Shown: positions 1 to 8,619, counted from the stretch's first letter. The stretch is 64,000 nt of DNA from Fimousia sp045616445 (GCA_045616445.1 JAZLGR010000003.1:1-64000), one strand, 5' to 3'. Numbers and translations are program-made. Notes: generated by a model from the letters alone, not told the origin.

Positions 1-176
1 TAGCCAAGTCTGGAAGGGATAAACGCTGAAGGCATCTAAGCGTGAAGCCCCCCTCAAGATTAGATCTCCCATTCTTCGGAAGTAAGACCCCTTGTAGACT
101 ACGAGGTAGATAGGACAGAGGTGGAAGTGCAGTAATGTATGCAGCTGACTGTTACTAATCGGTCGAGGTCTTAACC
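1..176 (+). rRNA. 23S ribosomal RNA, 3' end (partial)
   Basis: The first ~176 bases are the 3'-terminal domain of a bacterial 23S rRNA: the GAAGGCATCTAAG block, the GTAAGACCCC segment and the closing CTAATCGGTCGAGGTCTTAACC are all recognisable. The 5' part lies outside the window. No 5S rRNA is visible between this end and the tRNA at 294, so the 5S gene is elsewhere or precedes the 23S. The exact 3' end is estimated. Confidence 0.95.
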
Positions 177-293
177 AGAATGGCTGTAGAGTTTGAAAAG
201 TTTGAAAGAGTATCATCTGTATGTAGTTTTTAAGGTACATCCTTTTTAAATAAATTGATGAGATTAAGGGCAACTTTAATCTTATTATACTAT

Positions 294-366
294 AGGGGTA
301 TAGTTCAGTTGGTAGAATATCGGTCTCCAAAACCGCAGGTCGTGGGTTCAAGTCCTACTGCCCCTG
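294..366 (+). tRNA. tRNA-Trp (CCA anticodon)
   Basis: This 73-nt cloverleaf has a 7-bp acceptor stem (AGGGGTA with TGCCCCT, one G-U pair), a D arm, an anticodon loop CTCCAAA giving anticodon CCA, and a T arm GTGGGTTCAAGTCCTAC. The discriminator base is G and the 3' CCA is not encoded. The top pair of the anticodon stem looks mismatched (T-C). It follows the 23S gene closely and probably belongs to the same rRNA operon transcript. Confidence 0.95.
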
Positions 367-529
367 TTCTTGAGAAAGTCTTAGGATTGGCGTTAGCTGG
401 TTTTAGGGCTTTATTTTTTTGCCTGAATATGAGACTGGATCATCAGTTTCGAAACTGAATCATCCCAAATATTCCAATTCATTCATATAGTGAATGGATT
501 TACCTGCTTCCTAAAGAAAACTTTTATAT

Positions 530-577
530 ACTTTAACACGTTAAAGTGTTGAATTTATGTTACAAATCCTTTATAAT
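530..577 (+). promoter_or_regulatory. Promoter and 18-bp palindromic operator of the DAHP synthase gene
   Basis: A sigma-A promoter is visible: TTGAAT at 549-554, a 17-bp spacer, and TATAAT at 572-577. Directly upstream, at 530-547, lies the inverted repeat ACTTTAAC-AC-GTTAAAGT, ending one base before the -35 box. A near-identical palindrome lies inside the promoter of the TrpXYZ-like transporter at 21994-22011. I infer a common DNA-binding regulator of aromatic amino acid genes; its identity is unknown. Confidence 0.8.
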
Positions 578-620
578 GTGACATAGTAAAACAAACACAT
601 TTAAAGGAGAACAGTAAATT

Positions 621-1649
621 ATGGATATGAAGTTCATTCGCAAGATGCCATTGCCGATTGAAATAAAGGAAGAATACCCAGTTTCATTCAAAGTGGCTGA
701 AACAAGAGAAAAGAAATTGATGGAGCTCAAGAAAATCTTAAGTGGAGCAGATGATCGTCTCTTACTTATTATTGGCCCTTGTTCTGCTGATAACGAGGAA
801 TCAGTGATGGACTATACCTGTCGCTTGGCGGACGTACAGGAAAAAGTCAATGATAAGATCATGATCGTTCCACGTATCTATACCAATAAACCTAGAACCA
901 CTGGTGAAGGATACAAAGGTATGATACATCAGCCAGATCCGGAATCTAAACCTGATATTTTGGAAGGTCTCATTGCCATTCGTAAACTTCACACAAGAGC
1001 AGTGGAAGAGACAGGTCTGATCTGCGCAGATGAGATGTTATATTGTGAAAACTTCAGATATTTATCTGATATTATAGGTTATGTGGCAGTTGGTGCCAGA
1101 TCCTCTGAAAATCAGCTTCATCGTCTGACTTCAAGTGGGCTTGGTGTTCCGGTTGGCATGAAGAATCCAACATCCGGCGACTACAGTGTTATGTTAAACT
1201 CCATCAAGGCAGCCCAGAGTCAGCATACCTTCTTATACAGAGGATGGGAAGTAGAATCTCTTGGCAATCCTTATGCCCATGCGATTTTACGCGGCGCAGT
1301 GGACAAACACGGACAGGTAAAACAGAATTATCATTACGAAGATTTAATCCGTCTCTATGATATGTATCAGGATATGGGACTTGTGAATATGGGTGCGATC
1401 ATCGATTGTAACCATTCCAATTCCGGCAAGCAGTATGAAGAACAGATTCGTATCAGTAAAGAAGTACTTCACAGCTGCAGACATTCCAAGGACGTGAGTG
1501 CTTTAGTTAAAGGTCTGATGATCGAAAGTTATATCGAAGACGGCTGTCAGAAAATCGGAGAAGGTGTTTACGGCAAATCAATTACCGATCCTTGCCTTGG
1601 ATGGGTAAAAACAGAAAAATTAATTTATGAACTGGCTGATTTAGTATAG
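621..1649 (+). CDS. aroF: 3-deoxy-7-phosphoheptulonate (DAHP) synthase, class I
   Basis: Catalyses the first step of the shikimate pathway, condensing phosphoenolpyruvate with erythrose 4-phosphate. The 342 residues match the length of AroF/G/H-type enzymes (about 350). Family motifs visible include GPCSA near residue 52, KPRTTGEGYKG near 90, the stretch GARSSENQLHR, and DCNHSNSGK near 263. An AAGGAGA ribosome site at 604-610 supports the start. It has its own promoter with a palindromic operator, and probably a short operon with the DUF3783 gene 48 bp downstream. The symbol is by family; aroG or aroH would be equally valid because feedback specificity cannot be read from sequence. Confidence 0.93.
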   Translation: MDMKFIRKMPLPIEIKEEYPVSFKVAETREKKLMELKKILSGADDRLLLIIGPCSADNEESVMDYTCRLADVQEKVNDKIMIVPRIYTNKPRTTGEGYKGMIHQPDPESKPDILEGLIAIRKLHTRAVEETGLICADEMLYCENFRYLSDIIGYVAVGARSSENQLHRLTSSGLGVPVGMKNPTSGDYSVMLNSIKAAQSQHTFLYRGWEVESLGNPYAHAILRGAVDKHGQVKQNYHYEDLIRLYDMYQDMGLVNMGAIIDCNHSNSGKQYEEQIRISKEVLHSCRHSKDVSALVKGLMIESYIEDGCQKIGEGVYGKSITDPCLGWVKTEKLIYELADLV

Positions 1650-1697
1650 ATTCGTATGAAAAATCATGTATAATAAATTGAATGGGAGGCAGGTATT

Positions 1698-2093
1698 ATG
1701 ACACCAACAATTTTATTATATAATATGACAAATCCAAGAATCAGAAGAACACTTCAGATGTTAAGCATCAAATCAGGCATTCGAATCAAAAGCGTGGATC
1801 CAGATCAGTATGGTATGACGATTGGCGATTTATTAAATGGCAACGCTAAAATCGGTATCCAGGTGGATGCTTCTGCCACAGATGCTCAGGAGAGGGAGAC
1901 ATTTGACGAGGCTATGATGGTCTTTGCAGGTGTTTCAGGACCTGCGATCAATCAGTTTTTAGGAATGATGGCGAAGAATAAGATTCCGCGTGTTTCTCTG
2001 AAAGCGATGCTGACAGAAACCAACGCATCCTGGAATTCTGTGGAGCTTTATAAGGAACTGAAGGAAGAAGATGCCAAGATGCATCAGAAGTAA
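1698..2093 (+). CDS. DUF3783 family protein
   Basis: A 131-residue soluble protein that resembles the DUF3783 family, small Firmicutes proteins of unknown function. It starts with a hydrophobic strand (TILLYN) and ends in a charged helix. An AT-rich 48-bp gap with a GGGAGG ribosome site separates it from the DAHP synthase, so the two are probably cotranscribed and share the terminator at 2168. No catalytic motif is visible and no function can be assigned. Confidence 0.75.
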   Translation: MTPTILLYNMTNPRIRRTLQMLSIKSGIRIKSVDPDQYGMTIGDLLNGNAKIGIQVDASATDAQERETFDEAMMVFAGVSGPAINQFLGMMAKNKIPRVSLKAMLTETNASWNSVELYKELKEEDAKMHQK

Positions 2094-2167
2094 TTAGTAT
2101 TAGAACTAATTAGCATCAGAAGTAGATATCAAAGTATCATAAAAGAATAGGAATGAAAAGAAATAAA

Positions 2168-2202
2168 AAAGGGCTGAACGCTTACGTGCGTCAGCCCTTT
2201 TT
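2168..2202. terminator. Bidirectional rho-independent terminator
   Basis: AAAGGGCTGA-ACGC pairs with GCGTCAGCCCTTT (one bulge) and is flanked by A and T runs. It lies between the convergent DUF3783 gene and the hydrogenase gene and can serve both strands. Confidence 0.9.
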
Positions 2203-2248
2203 ATATCTGTTTTATCTGTTATACGAGTTTTTGTTTAAATGTTTGTTT

Positions 2249-3706
2249 TTAGTGTCTATGCATAGAGAAGTTCAACTCTTCTCCTACGTGCTTCTTGATA
2301 GAATCTGTGATTGTGATGTCTTCAGTAGCTGCGAACATAGCTTCACGATCTTTTCTGAATGCATTGATTGGTTTTCTAGCAGATGGACCAGCGATACAAC
2401 CGCCTGGACATGCCATACCTTCGATGAAGTCGCCTTTGAAACGTCCAACTTTCATCATTGTTAATGCTTTCTTACATTCAGCAGCACCGTTACATACTTC
2501 TACTTTAACGTTAGGTGTCTGACCAACTTCATTCATGTACTGAACTACAGCGTCTGTTACACCATGGCTGTGAGCAAACTTCTTACCATATACGGAAGCC
2601 TGCTGTTTGTCATATTCTTCTGGTTCAAGTTCAATACCTTTTGCTTCTAACATTGGAAGAATTTCGCTGAATAACATTACAAAGTCAGCATTGCCTTCAA
2701 TCTTCTGGTCTGCCATTTCGCTCTTCTTAGCAACACAAGGTCCGATAAATACAGTAATTACGTCTGGATCTTCAGCCTTAAGCATACGAGAGATTGCACA
2801 CATTGGGGATACTGCTGTGGAAATGTTATCTTTTAATGTTGGGAAGTGTTTGTTGATCATGTTTACAAATGCTGGACAGCAGGATGTTGTCATCTTCTTA
2901 CCTTCAGCGTAAGCTTCTAACCATTCTTCTGCTTCAGCCTGAGTTGTTAAGTCACCACCTAAAGCAACTTCAACCATGTCATCAAAACCAAGTTTCTTTA
3001 ATGCTGTTCTCCAGCTTGTCATTGTGATGCCAGGGCCAAACTGACCTTCAGCAGCAGGAGCTACCATACCAACAACACGTTTGCCTTCTGCGATTGCGTT
3101 AGCGATCTTAACGATACCGGAACGAGTTCCGATTGCGCCGAATGGACAGCTGTGTACACACTGACCACACTGGATACATTTGTCTTTGTCGATTGCAACG
3201 ATACCGGATTCAGCATCTACTTTGATTGCATCAACAGGACAAGCTTTCTTACAAGGACGTACAAGGTCAGCGATTGCATTGTAAGGACAAGCTTTTGCAC
3301 ACTGGCCACATTCTTTACATCTTTCTGGGTCGATATTAGCTTTACGAGCACCCATGGAGATTGCTCCGAATTTACATGCGCTCTGACAAGCTTTCTGCAT
3401 ACATTTCTGACAGTTGTCAGTTACAGAAAATCGAGTGATTGGACATCCATGACAGGCTGCAGGAATAACCTGGATCATGTTGTAATCACCTTCGTGTAAT
3501 GTGCCGCCTTCAGCTAAGATAATACGTTCTCTTAAAACTTCACGTTCACGGTAAACACAGCAACGGAAAGTAGCATTAGGACCTGGAGATAATTCGTAAG
3601 GAATCTGGTCACGCTTTTCAGCGTAAGTACCATCTAATGCGTACTTAGCAACTGCTTTCATTAATTCGTGCTTAACCTGTAAAATGGTTGCATCATTCTT
3701 TAACAT
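2249..3706 (-). CDS. [FeFe] hydrogenase, group B-like (4Fe-4S ferredoxin N-terminus plus H-cluster domain)
   Basis: A 485-residue iron-only hydrogenase. An N-terminal region (about 80-195) carries several CxxCxxCxxxC iron-sulfur motifs. The catalytic domain keeps the four H-cluster cysteines: TSCCP at 274-278, GPCVAKK at 322-328 and MACPGGC at 431-437. The L2 motif reads GPC rather than the MPC of group A enzymes, and the L3 segment lacks the usual GGGQP tail, which fits the group B subfamily of Clostridia (TIGR04105-like). The likely role is H2 evolution or uptake with ferredoxin; no partner subunit is adjacent. I chose the ATG at 3706 because GGAGG precedes it by a good distance; a longer frame reaches 3727. 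A Rex-like box lies upstream. Confidence 0.9.
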   Translation of the reverse strand: MLKNDATILQVKHELMKAVAKYALDGTYAEKRDQIPYELSPGPNATFRCCVYREREVLRERIILAEGGTLHEGDYNMIQVIPAACHGCPITRFSVTDNCQKCMQKACQSACKFGAISMGARKANIDPERCKECGQCAKACPYNAIADLVRPCKKACPVDAIKVDAESGIVAIDKDKCIQCGQCVHSCPFGAIGTRSGIVKIANAIAEGKRVVGMVAPAAEGQFGPGITMTSWRTALKKLGFDDMVEVALGGDLTTQAEAEEWLEAYAEGKKMTTSCCPAFVNMINKHFPTLKDNISTAVSPMCAISRMLKAEDPDVITVFIGPCVAKKSEMADQKIEGNADFVMLFSEILPMLEAKGIELEPEEYDKQQASVYGKKFAHSHGVTDAVVQYMNEVGQTPNVKVEVCNGAAECKKALTMMKVGRFKGDFIEGMACPGGCIAGPSARKPINAFRKDREAMFAATEDITITDSIKKHVGEELNFSMHRH

Positions 3707-3755
3707 AGTTTCCTCCATATAAATCATTAATTTAAAAGTTACATTAATTCCTACT

Positions 3756-3773
3756 TGGTTAATATTTTAACAT
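3756..3773. promoter_or_regulatory. Rex-like operator upstream of the hydrogenase
   Basis: TGGTTAA-TATT-TTAACAT matches 12 of 14 fixed positions of the clostridial Rex box TTGTTAA-N4-TTAACAA, with the correct 4-nt spacing. Rex is an NADH/NAD+-sensing repressor that commonly controls fermentation and hydrogenase genes. It lies 50 bp upstream of the hydrogenase start, in the intergenic region shared with the divergent LRR gene. The target assignment is inferred. Confidence 0.5.
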
Positions 3774-3821
3774 GAGAAGAGTAAAAAGAAAACAGTATTT
3801 TGTCTAAATCATGTATTTTAT

Positions 3822-3850
3822 TTGGAACATTTGCCAAAATGTTATATAAT
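3822..3850 (+). promoter_or_regulatory. Promoter of the LRR-VWA-MoxR cassette
   Basis: TTGGAA at 3822-3827, a 17-bp spacer and TATAAT at 3845-3850 lie about 30 bp before the first start codon. Confidence 0.7.
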
Positions 3851-3878
3851 GGGTGACTAGAAGGAAGGATAGATAGAA

Positions 3879-4691
3879 ATGAGATATTTAGAGATTCCAA
3901 AAGGAACAGAAATCATAAACAAATTTGAGTATAGCGACATCAGAGATTTGGAAGAAGTGGTGATTCCAGACAGTGTGAACCGAATCGACAGACATGCATT
4001 CTACAATTGCAGGGCACTCAAGAAGGTGACGGTGCCGGGGCATCTGAAGCAGATTGAGGACGGCGCATTCAAGAACTGTCATGAGCTTTATGACATTATC
4101 GTGGATGCCACCTGCGGGGAAACCAGATGCATCAAGAATGTCATCAATGACATGTCCCATCAGATCTGCATTTCCGTTGTACACGAGGATGGAACTGCCA
4201 AGTTAGTGGTTCCGGGTTATATGTATGACTATGAGTTAGATGTGTGCTCCAAGGTATTCCATGAGGTGCCGATCGGCTCCGGACATGCGTACCAGAACTG
4301 TGTGGCAAGGGAAGAAATCAGCTATTCCGAATATGACTGGCTGTTCTTTATGGCGAAGAATGAAGAGCATATCAGAACTGTATTTGAGCTGGCCATGAAT
4401 CGTCTGATGTATCCATATAAGTTAGAGAACAATGATAAGCGCAAGTATGTGTCCTTTTTACAGGAGCATGCCGACGAATTCATCAAGCTCCAGATTGAAG
4501 CAGGCAATCAGCAGGCACTCAGGCTGGCGGGCGATTATGAGTTGTTTGCAGAGGGTCTGATGGATGATTATATGGATCTGGCATCTAAGAGCAAAAAACT
4601 GGAAACAGTAGCATTCTTAATGGAATATCGAAACAAACATTTTTCACAGATGGAACAGGAATTTTCCTTTGATCAGGAGTTTGAATTCTAA
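3879..4691 (+). CDS. Leucine-rich repeat protein, BspA-type (first gene of LRR-VWA-MoxR cassette)
   Basis: A 270-residue protein without a signal peptide. Residues about 15-85 contain BspA/LRR_5-type repeats of the form LxxVxIPxSVxxIxxxAFxNC, seen twice. The remaining 180 residues are mostly helical with no motif I recognise. The stop codon overlaps the start of the next gene (TAATG), indicating translational coupling with the VWA-like protein. I infer that it is a cytosolic partner or recognition subunit of the VWA/MoxR pair. It is unlike the usual secreted BspA proteins. Confidence 0.75.
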   Translation: MRYLEIPKGTEIINKFEYSDIRDLEEVVIPDSVNRIDRHAFYNCRALKKVTVPGHLKQIEDGAFKNCHELYDIIVDATCGETRCIKNVINDMSHQICISVVHEDGTAKLVVPGYMYDYELDVCSKVFHEVPIGSGHAYQNCVAREEISYSEYDWLFFMAKNEEHIRTVFELAMNRLMYPYKLENNDKRKYVSFLQEHADEFIKLQIEAGNQQALRLAGDYELFAEGLMDDYMDLASKSKKLETVAFLMEYRNKHFSQMEQEFSFDQEFEF

Positions 4692-6037
4692 TGGCAGAGA
4701 GCATTTACAAACGACTAAACAAAATATGTATGAGCATCTGGACGTCAACCAGAACAGAACTGCTCCTGTCCATGCGGCATTTTGACTCGGCGATCTATGC
4801 ATTTTCCTTTATGAGAAATGAATCCACCAGATTTTTCGGTACTGACGGAGATAAGATCTACTTCAACGATAAGTACGTCATCAATACTTATGAGAAGGGA
4901 AGAGTCTTCATGAACCGAAGCTATGTGCACATGATGCTCCATTGTCTTTACGGACATCTTTTTCATCGTGGAGACCGCCTTGTAGATTACTGGAATCTGG
5001 CATGTGACATTGTGGTGGAATCCATTTTAGACAACTGGAATAAGGAATGTATTCGTCTTCCGGTCAGTGGACGACGCTATCATATCTACCAGATGCTGCA
5101 GTCGGAGATGGAAGTATTTACCGCAGAGCGTGTCTATGATGTGCTTTTTAAGGCAAGCATGACTGCAGAACAGTTTGCAGACATGATGGGTGAGTTCGAA
5201 GTGGATGACCACTCTTTCTGGCGGGAGGATAATCGTCAGCCGAATCAGCCGCCGCTGCCAAAGAGACAGAAAAAGTGGGATAATATCCAGCGCAAGGTCC
5301 AGATGGAGATGGAACAGTTAGGCGATGAGGCAGGAAAAAGCGAAGGGGATCCGGTGATCCAGCAGATGAAGATTGCCAATCGAAAGCGATACAATTACTC
5401 TGAATTCTTACGCAAATTTGCAGTGCTTCGAGAAGTGGCCACAGTGGATTTAGATAGCTTTGATTACACATATTACACTTATGGGCTGAATATGTATGGC
5501 AATATGCCATTCATTGAACCATTAGAATGGAAGGAAACCATGAAGATTCAGGACTTTGTGATCGCAATCGATACGTCCATGTCCTGTTCTGGTGAGCTGA
5601 TTGAGGCGTTCTTAGAGGAGACCTATTCCATCTTGTCTGACAGCGACCAGTATTTTTCCAAGGTGAATATTCACATCCTGCAATGTGATGATCTGATCCG
5701 TGAGGATGTGGTCATCCGGGATCGCAGCGAGATGGAAGCTTATATGGAGAATTTTGAAGTAAAGGGATACGGCGGAACAGATTTCCGACCAGTATTTGAC
5801 TATATATACATGCTTCGGCAGACGAAGCAGATTGGCAACATGAAGGGGCTGATTTACTTTACCGACGGGAAGGGTACATTTCCTGGAATCTGCCCGGACT
5901 ATGAGTGCGCCTTTGTATTCTTACAGGATGAAGCAGCAGGGGTGAGCGTTCCACCATGGGCCATGAAGGTATTCTTAGATCCTTACGATTTGAGAAAGAA
6001 CAAACGAATTGATTATAATGGAGGCGTGAAGCTATGA
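4691..6037 (+). CDS. VWA-like / putative metallopeptidase domain protein (DUF2201 type)
   Basis: A 448-residue cytosolic protein. The N-terminal half has a metallopeptidase-like helix, HMMLH at residues 80-84 followed by H89 and H92, as in the DUF2201_N family. The C-terminal half is a von Willebrand factor A-like domain with a MIDAS motif D294-T-S296-M-S298 and a later TDGKG segment. VWA proteins of this kind work with MoxR-type AAA+ ATPases to remodel targets or insert metals. The gene overlaps the MoxR gene by 4 bp and the LRR gene by one base. The target is unknown. Confidence 0.82.
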   Translation: MAESIYKRLNKICMSIWTSTRTELLLSMRHFDSAIYAFSFMRNESTRFFGTDGDKIYFNDKYVINTYEKGRVFMNRSYVHMMLHCLYGHLFHRGDRLVDYWNLACDIVVESILDNWNKECIRLPVSGRRYHIYQMLQSEMEVFTAERVYDVLFKASMTAEQFADMMGEFEVDDHSFWREDNRQPNQPPLPKRQKKWDNIQRKVQMEMEQLGDEAGKSEGDPVIQQMKIANRKRYNYSEFLRKFAVLREVATVDLDSFDYTYYTYGLNMYGNMPFIEPLEWKETMKIQDFVIAIDTSMSCSGELIEAFLEETYSILSDSDQYFSKVNIHILQCDDLIREDVVIRDRSEMEAYMENFEVKGYGGTDFRPVFDYIYMLRQTKQIGNMKGLIYFTDGKGTFPGICPDYECAFVFLQDEAAGVSVPPWAMKVFLDPYDLRKNKRIDYNGGVKL

Positions 6038-7512
6038 ACATAAAGCAGGCAAAAGATGAATTAAAGCATACCATACAGGCTTACACAGCCAAGGATGCAT
6101 ATGGCAATTACAGGGTTCCGATGATCCGTCAGAGACCGGTACTTCTCATGGGACCTCCGGGGATCGGGAAAACCGCAATCATGGAACAGATTGCAAAGGA
6201 ATGCGGCATTGCCCTGGTTTCCTATACAATTACACATCACACCAGACAGAGTGCCATCGGGCTTCCATTTATCGAGACAAAGCAGTACGGCGGCAGAGAT
6301 TACAGCATTACAGAATATACCATGAGTGAGATCATTGCCTCTGTCTATGACCGTATGGAGGCAACCGGCCTTTCTGAAGGTATCTTATTTATTGACGAAA
6401 TCAACTGTGTGTCAGAAACACTGGCGCCAACCATGCTCCAGTTCTTACAGGGCAAGACCTTTGGTGCCCACAAGGTGCCGGAAGGCTGGATCATCGTGGC
6501 AGCAGGCAACCCACCGGAATATAACAAATCCGTCCGCGACTTTGACATTGTTACCTTAGACCGTGTAAAGAAGATTGATGTGAAGGAAGACTATGAAATC
6601 TGGAAGGAATATGCTTATGAGAAGAATCTTCATCCGGCGATCATCTCCTATCTGGAAATTCGCAAGGAAGATTTCTATGTGATCGAGACAACCATCGATG
6701 GAAAGCAGTTTGTCACTGCCCGTGGATGGGAAGATCTGTCCCAGATGATGCTCATGTACGACGAACTTGGCATCACCATGACAGAAGAAGTGGTTGTTCA
6801 GTATCTCCAGCACGATCGTGTGGCCAAGGATTTTGCCAACTATCTTGATTTATATAAAAAATATCAGAAGATTTACAAAGTAGACGACATTTTAAATGGC
6901 TCCATCAAAATGTCTGCCATCGACTCTTTACGTAGTGCAGAATTTGACGAAAAGATCAGTATGGTCAGCATGCTCATCTCCAGAATTGCTGAGGATATGA
7001 AGCGTGGACTTTTGGAGGATGCATTTACCAATGTGCTGTTTAAGAGTCTCAAGGAAGTGCAGCAGGCAGATTCTGTGGAAGTGGTATTAAAGCGCAGACA
7101 GGCAGAATTTGAGACGAAGAAAGAGATGGATATGCTGGATCAGGATCAGCAGATGGAATTAAGCCGCTTGATCCACGTGTTGGAATCCTACATTCCAGTC
7201 TATGCAGAAGGTGGATTTGATCAGGTGAAAGCAGTGTTCGGCAAGCAGGTAGCACTTCGCAAAGAGCTTCTCGTGAAGGCCGGCGCCCAGCTGGAAAATG
7301 TTTTTGCCTTTTTGGAGGAAGCATTTGGCGAAGGGCAGGAGCTTGTGTGGTTTGTCACAGAGCTTACTGCAAATTATCATACAGCTGCTTATATTAGTAG
7401 ATTTGGTTCAGATAAATATTTCTTCTATAATAAAGAGCTTCTTCTGGTGGAAAAGGATCGGGAGCTTCAGAATGAAATTGAAGAGATCAGAGATTTGTTG
7501 AAGTATATGTAG
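6034..7512 (+). CDS. MoxR-family AAA+ ATPase
   Basis: A 492-residue ATPase with Walker A GPPGIGKT at residues 40-47, Walker B FIDE near 119, and a sensor-like AAGNPPEYN segment near 155. The AAA_5/MoxR fold occupies about the first 290 residues; the C-terminal 200 residues are predicted helical and charged. It overlaps the preceding VWA gene by 4 bp (ATGA). MoxR ATPases pair with VWA proteins as chaperone-like machines. This is the last gene of the cassette and is followed by a terminator. Confidence 0.85.
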   Translation: MNIKQAKDELKHTIQAYTAKDAYGNYRVPMIRQRPVLLMGPPGIGKTAIMEQIAKECGIALVSYTITHHTRQSAIGLPFIETKQYGGRDYSITEYTMSEIIASVYDRMEATGLSEGILFIDEINCVSETLAPTMLQFLQGKTFGAHKVPEGWIIVAAGNPPEYNKSVRDFDIVTLDRVKKIDVKEDYEIWKEYAYEKNLHPAIISYLEIRKEDFYVIETTIDGKQFVTARGWEDLSQMMLMYDELGITMTEEVVVQYLQHDRVAKDFANYLDLYKKYQKIYKVDDILNGSIKMSAIDSLRSAEFDEKISMVSMLISRIAEDMKRGLLEDAFTNVLFKSLKEVQQADSVEVVLKRRQAEFETKKEMDMLDQDQQMELSRLIHVLESYIPVYAEGGFDQVKAVFGKQVALRKELLVKAGAQLENVFAFLEEAFGEGQELVWFVTELTANYHTAAYISRFGSDKYFFYNKELLLVEKDRELQNEIEEIRDLLKYM

Positions 7513-7521
7513 TTTTAGAAT

Positions 7522-7553
7522 GAGGTTGTTGCTTATGCAATGACCTCTTTTTT
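7522..7553 (+). terminator. Rho-independent terminator after the MoxR gene
   Basis: GAGGTTGTTGC-TTAT-GCAATGACCTC, with G-U pairs, followed by a T run. Confidence 0.8.
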
Positions 7554-7625
7554 CTATTGTGTCGTTCTTTTGCTTCAACTCAAAAACAGTAAGTACTTCT
7601 ATAAATGAACAACACCATATAAGAA

Positions 7626-7651
7626 GAGGCCATCACATAAGTGACAGCCTC
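7626..7651 (-). terminator. Terminator of the PHP phosphatase gene
   Basis: Read on the minus strand, GAGGCTGTCAC-TTAT-GTGATGGCCTC is followed by TTCTT. It lies just downstream of the minus-strand PHP gene. Confidence 0.65.
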
Positions 7652-7669
7652 AGTTTTAATACATGTAAA

Positions 7670-8485
7670 TTATAATGGGATTTCAATCGGGTTTCTGTTT
7701 TTGAAGATTGTATAGCTATGAATGTCTAAAGATTTCAATAACTGATAAAGCTTTTCGTAGTCGTAAGCCATATGCTCTGGTTTGTGGCCATCGGAACCGA
7801 TGGTTAAGATCTCGCCTCCCAATTCTTTATAACGGCAAAGGATGTCTGGGTGTGGATTTGGTACCCCAAGACCTGCCTTGTAGCCGGAAGCGTTGACTTC
7901 GATGCCCTTGTCTTTGCGGATCAGGATCTTCAGGATCTCGTCTACGATCTCCTGGTAATCACGAAACTGAAAGAAGGCATTCTTCTCCGGGGCATAACGG
8001 ACGGCGTAATCAAGATGGCCGTAGACGTCAAAGTCCACCATATCAGGAGCGGTGATGTTGCGATAAATAGATTCAAAATACTTCATCAGTCCCTGTTTTG
8101 CACCGTAGCGGTCATAGTATTCCGGTTCGTATGGGTCGATTCCGTCTACCAAATGGGAAGATCCGATGATAAAGTCAAATGGATAGGAATCGGCAATCTT
8201 CTGATAGCGAGGGCCTAAATAAGGCATCAATCCCATCTCAATACCGAATAACAGCTCAATGCTTGTGTGATACTTCTCTTTTAATCGAAACAGCTCTTCT
8301 TTGTAGGCGTCAAAGTCCAGAAGAAAACTAAGTCCTTCGGAGTTTTCCGGATAATCATAATCGATGTGTTCTGTGATGCACATGGTGCGAAGACCAAGAT
8401 CAATTCCGCGGAGCACCATGGACTCAAGCGGTGCTTCAGAATCACTGGAAAAAGAAGAGTGCAAATGGCAGTCTGTATATATCAT
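7670..8485 (-). CDS. hisJ: PHP-domain histidinol-phosphatase (HisJ-like)
   Basis: A 271-residue PHP hydrolase. The metal-binding motif HLHSSFSSD begins at residue 7, EHID near 40 and SDGHK near 233, all characteristic of HisJ/HisK-type histidinol-phosphate phosphatases (about 265 residues). GGAGG precedes the ATG by 7 bp. No other histidine genes are in the window, so the substrate rests on family resemblance. It is a single-gene unit with its own promoter and terminator. Confidence 0.8.
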   Translation of the reverse strand: MIYTDCHLHSSFSSDSEAPLESMVLRGIDLGLRTMCITEHIDYDYPENSEGLSFLLDFDAYKEELFRLKEKYHTSIELLFGIEMGLMPYLGPRYQKIADSYPFDFIIGSSHLVDGIDPYEPEYYDRYGAKQGLMKYFESIYRNITAPDMVDFDVYGHLDYAVRYAPEKNAFFQFRDYQEIVDEILKILIRKDKGIEVNASGYKAGLGVPNPHPDILCRYKELGGEILTIGSDGHKPEHMAYDYEKLYQLLKSLDIHSYTIFKNRNPIEIPL

Positions 8486-8507
8486 ATTTTATTCCTCCAA
8501 TAAAAAA

Positions 8508-8536
8508 AGTATAAAAGAATTGTATCGGTTCGTAAA
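8508..8536 (-). promoter_or_regulatory. Promoter of the PHP phosphatase gene
   Basis: On the minus strand, TTTACG (8531-8536), a 17-bp spacer and TATACT (8508-8513) precede the start codon by about 25 bp. Confidence 0.55.
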
Positions 8537-8562
8537 GGGTTATTTATAGTTTTTCTTTATGA

Positions 8563-8580
8563 TTGTTAAAGAAATAACAC
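8563..8580. promoter_or_regulatory. Rex-like box in the gap / PHP intergenic region
   Basis: TTGTTAA-AGAA-ATAACAC matches 12 of 14 fixed positions of TTGTTAA-N4-TTAACAA. Its left half could also act as a -35 (TTGTTA) with TATGTA 17 bp downstream, giving a possible upstream gap promoter. It is 275 bp from the gap start codon, so the target is uncertain. Confidence 0.35.
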
Positions 8581-8619
8581 CATTTTATGTATATTTTTGC
8601 AGTGTACTAAAAAAGCAAC

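Noticed and set aside
177..293. 5S rRNA after the 23S gene
   Set aside because: The 117-bp interval is AT-rich and lacks 5S-conserved segments.
255..458. 67-codon frame across the tRNA
   Set aside because: It spans the tRNA-Trp gene and has no ribosome-binding site; it is a by-product of the tRNA sequence.
367..529. Possible gene between the tRNA and the DAHP synthase promoter
   Set aside because: No frame with a ribosome site; the region appears to be non-coding.
2607..3499. Plus-strand frames inside the hydrogenase gene
   Set aside because: They are shadows of the minus-strand hydrogenase, which has complete cofactor motifs.
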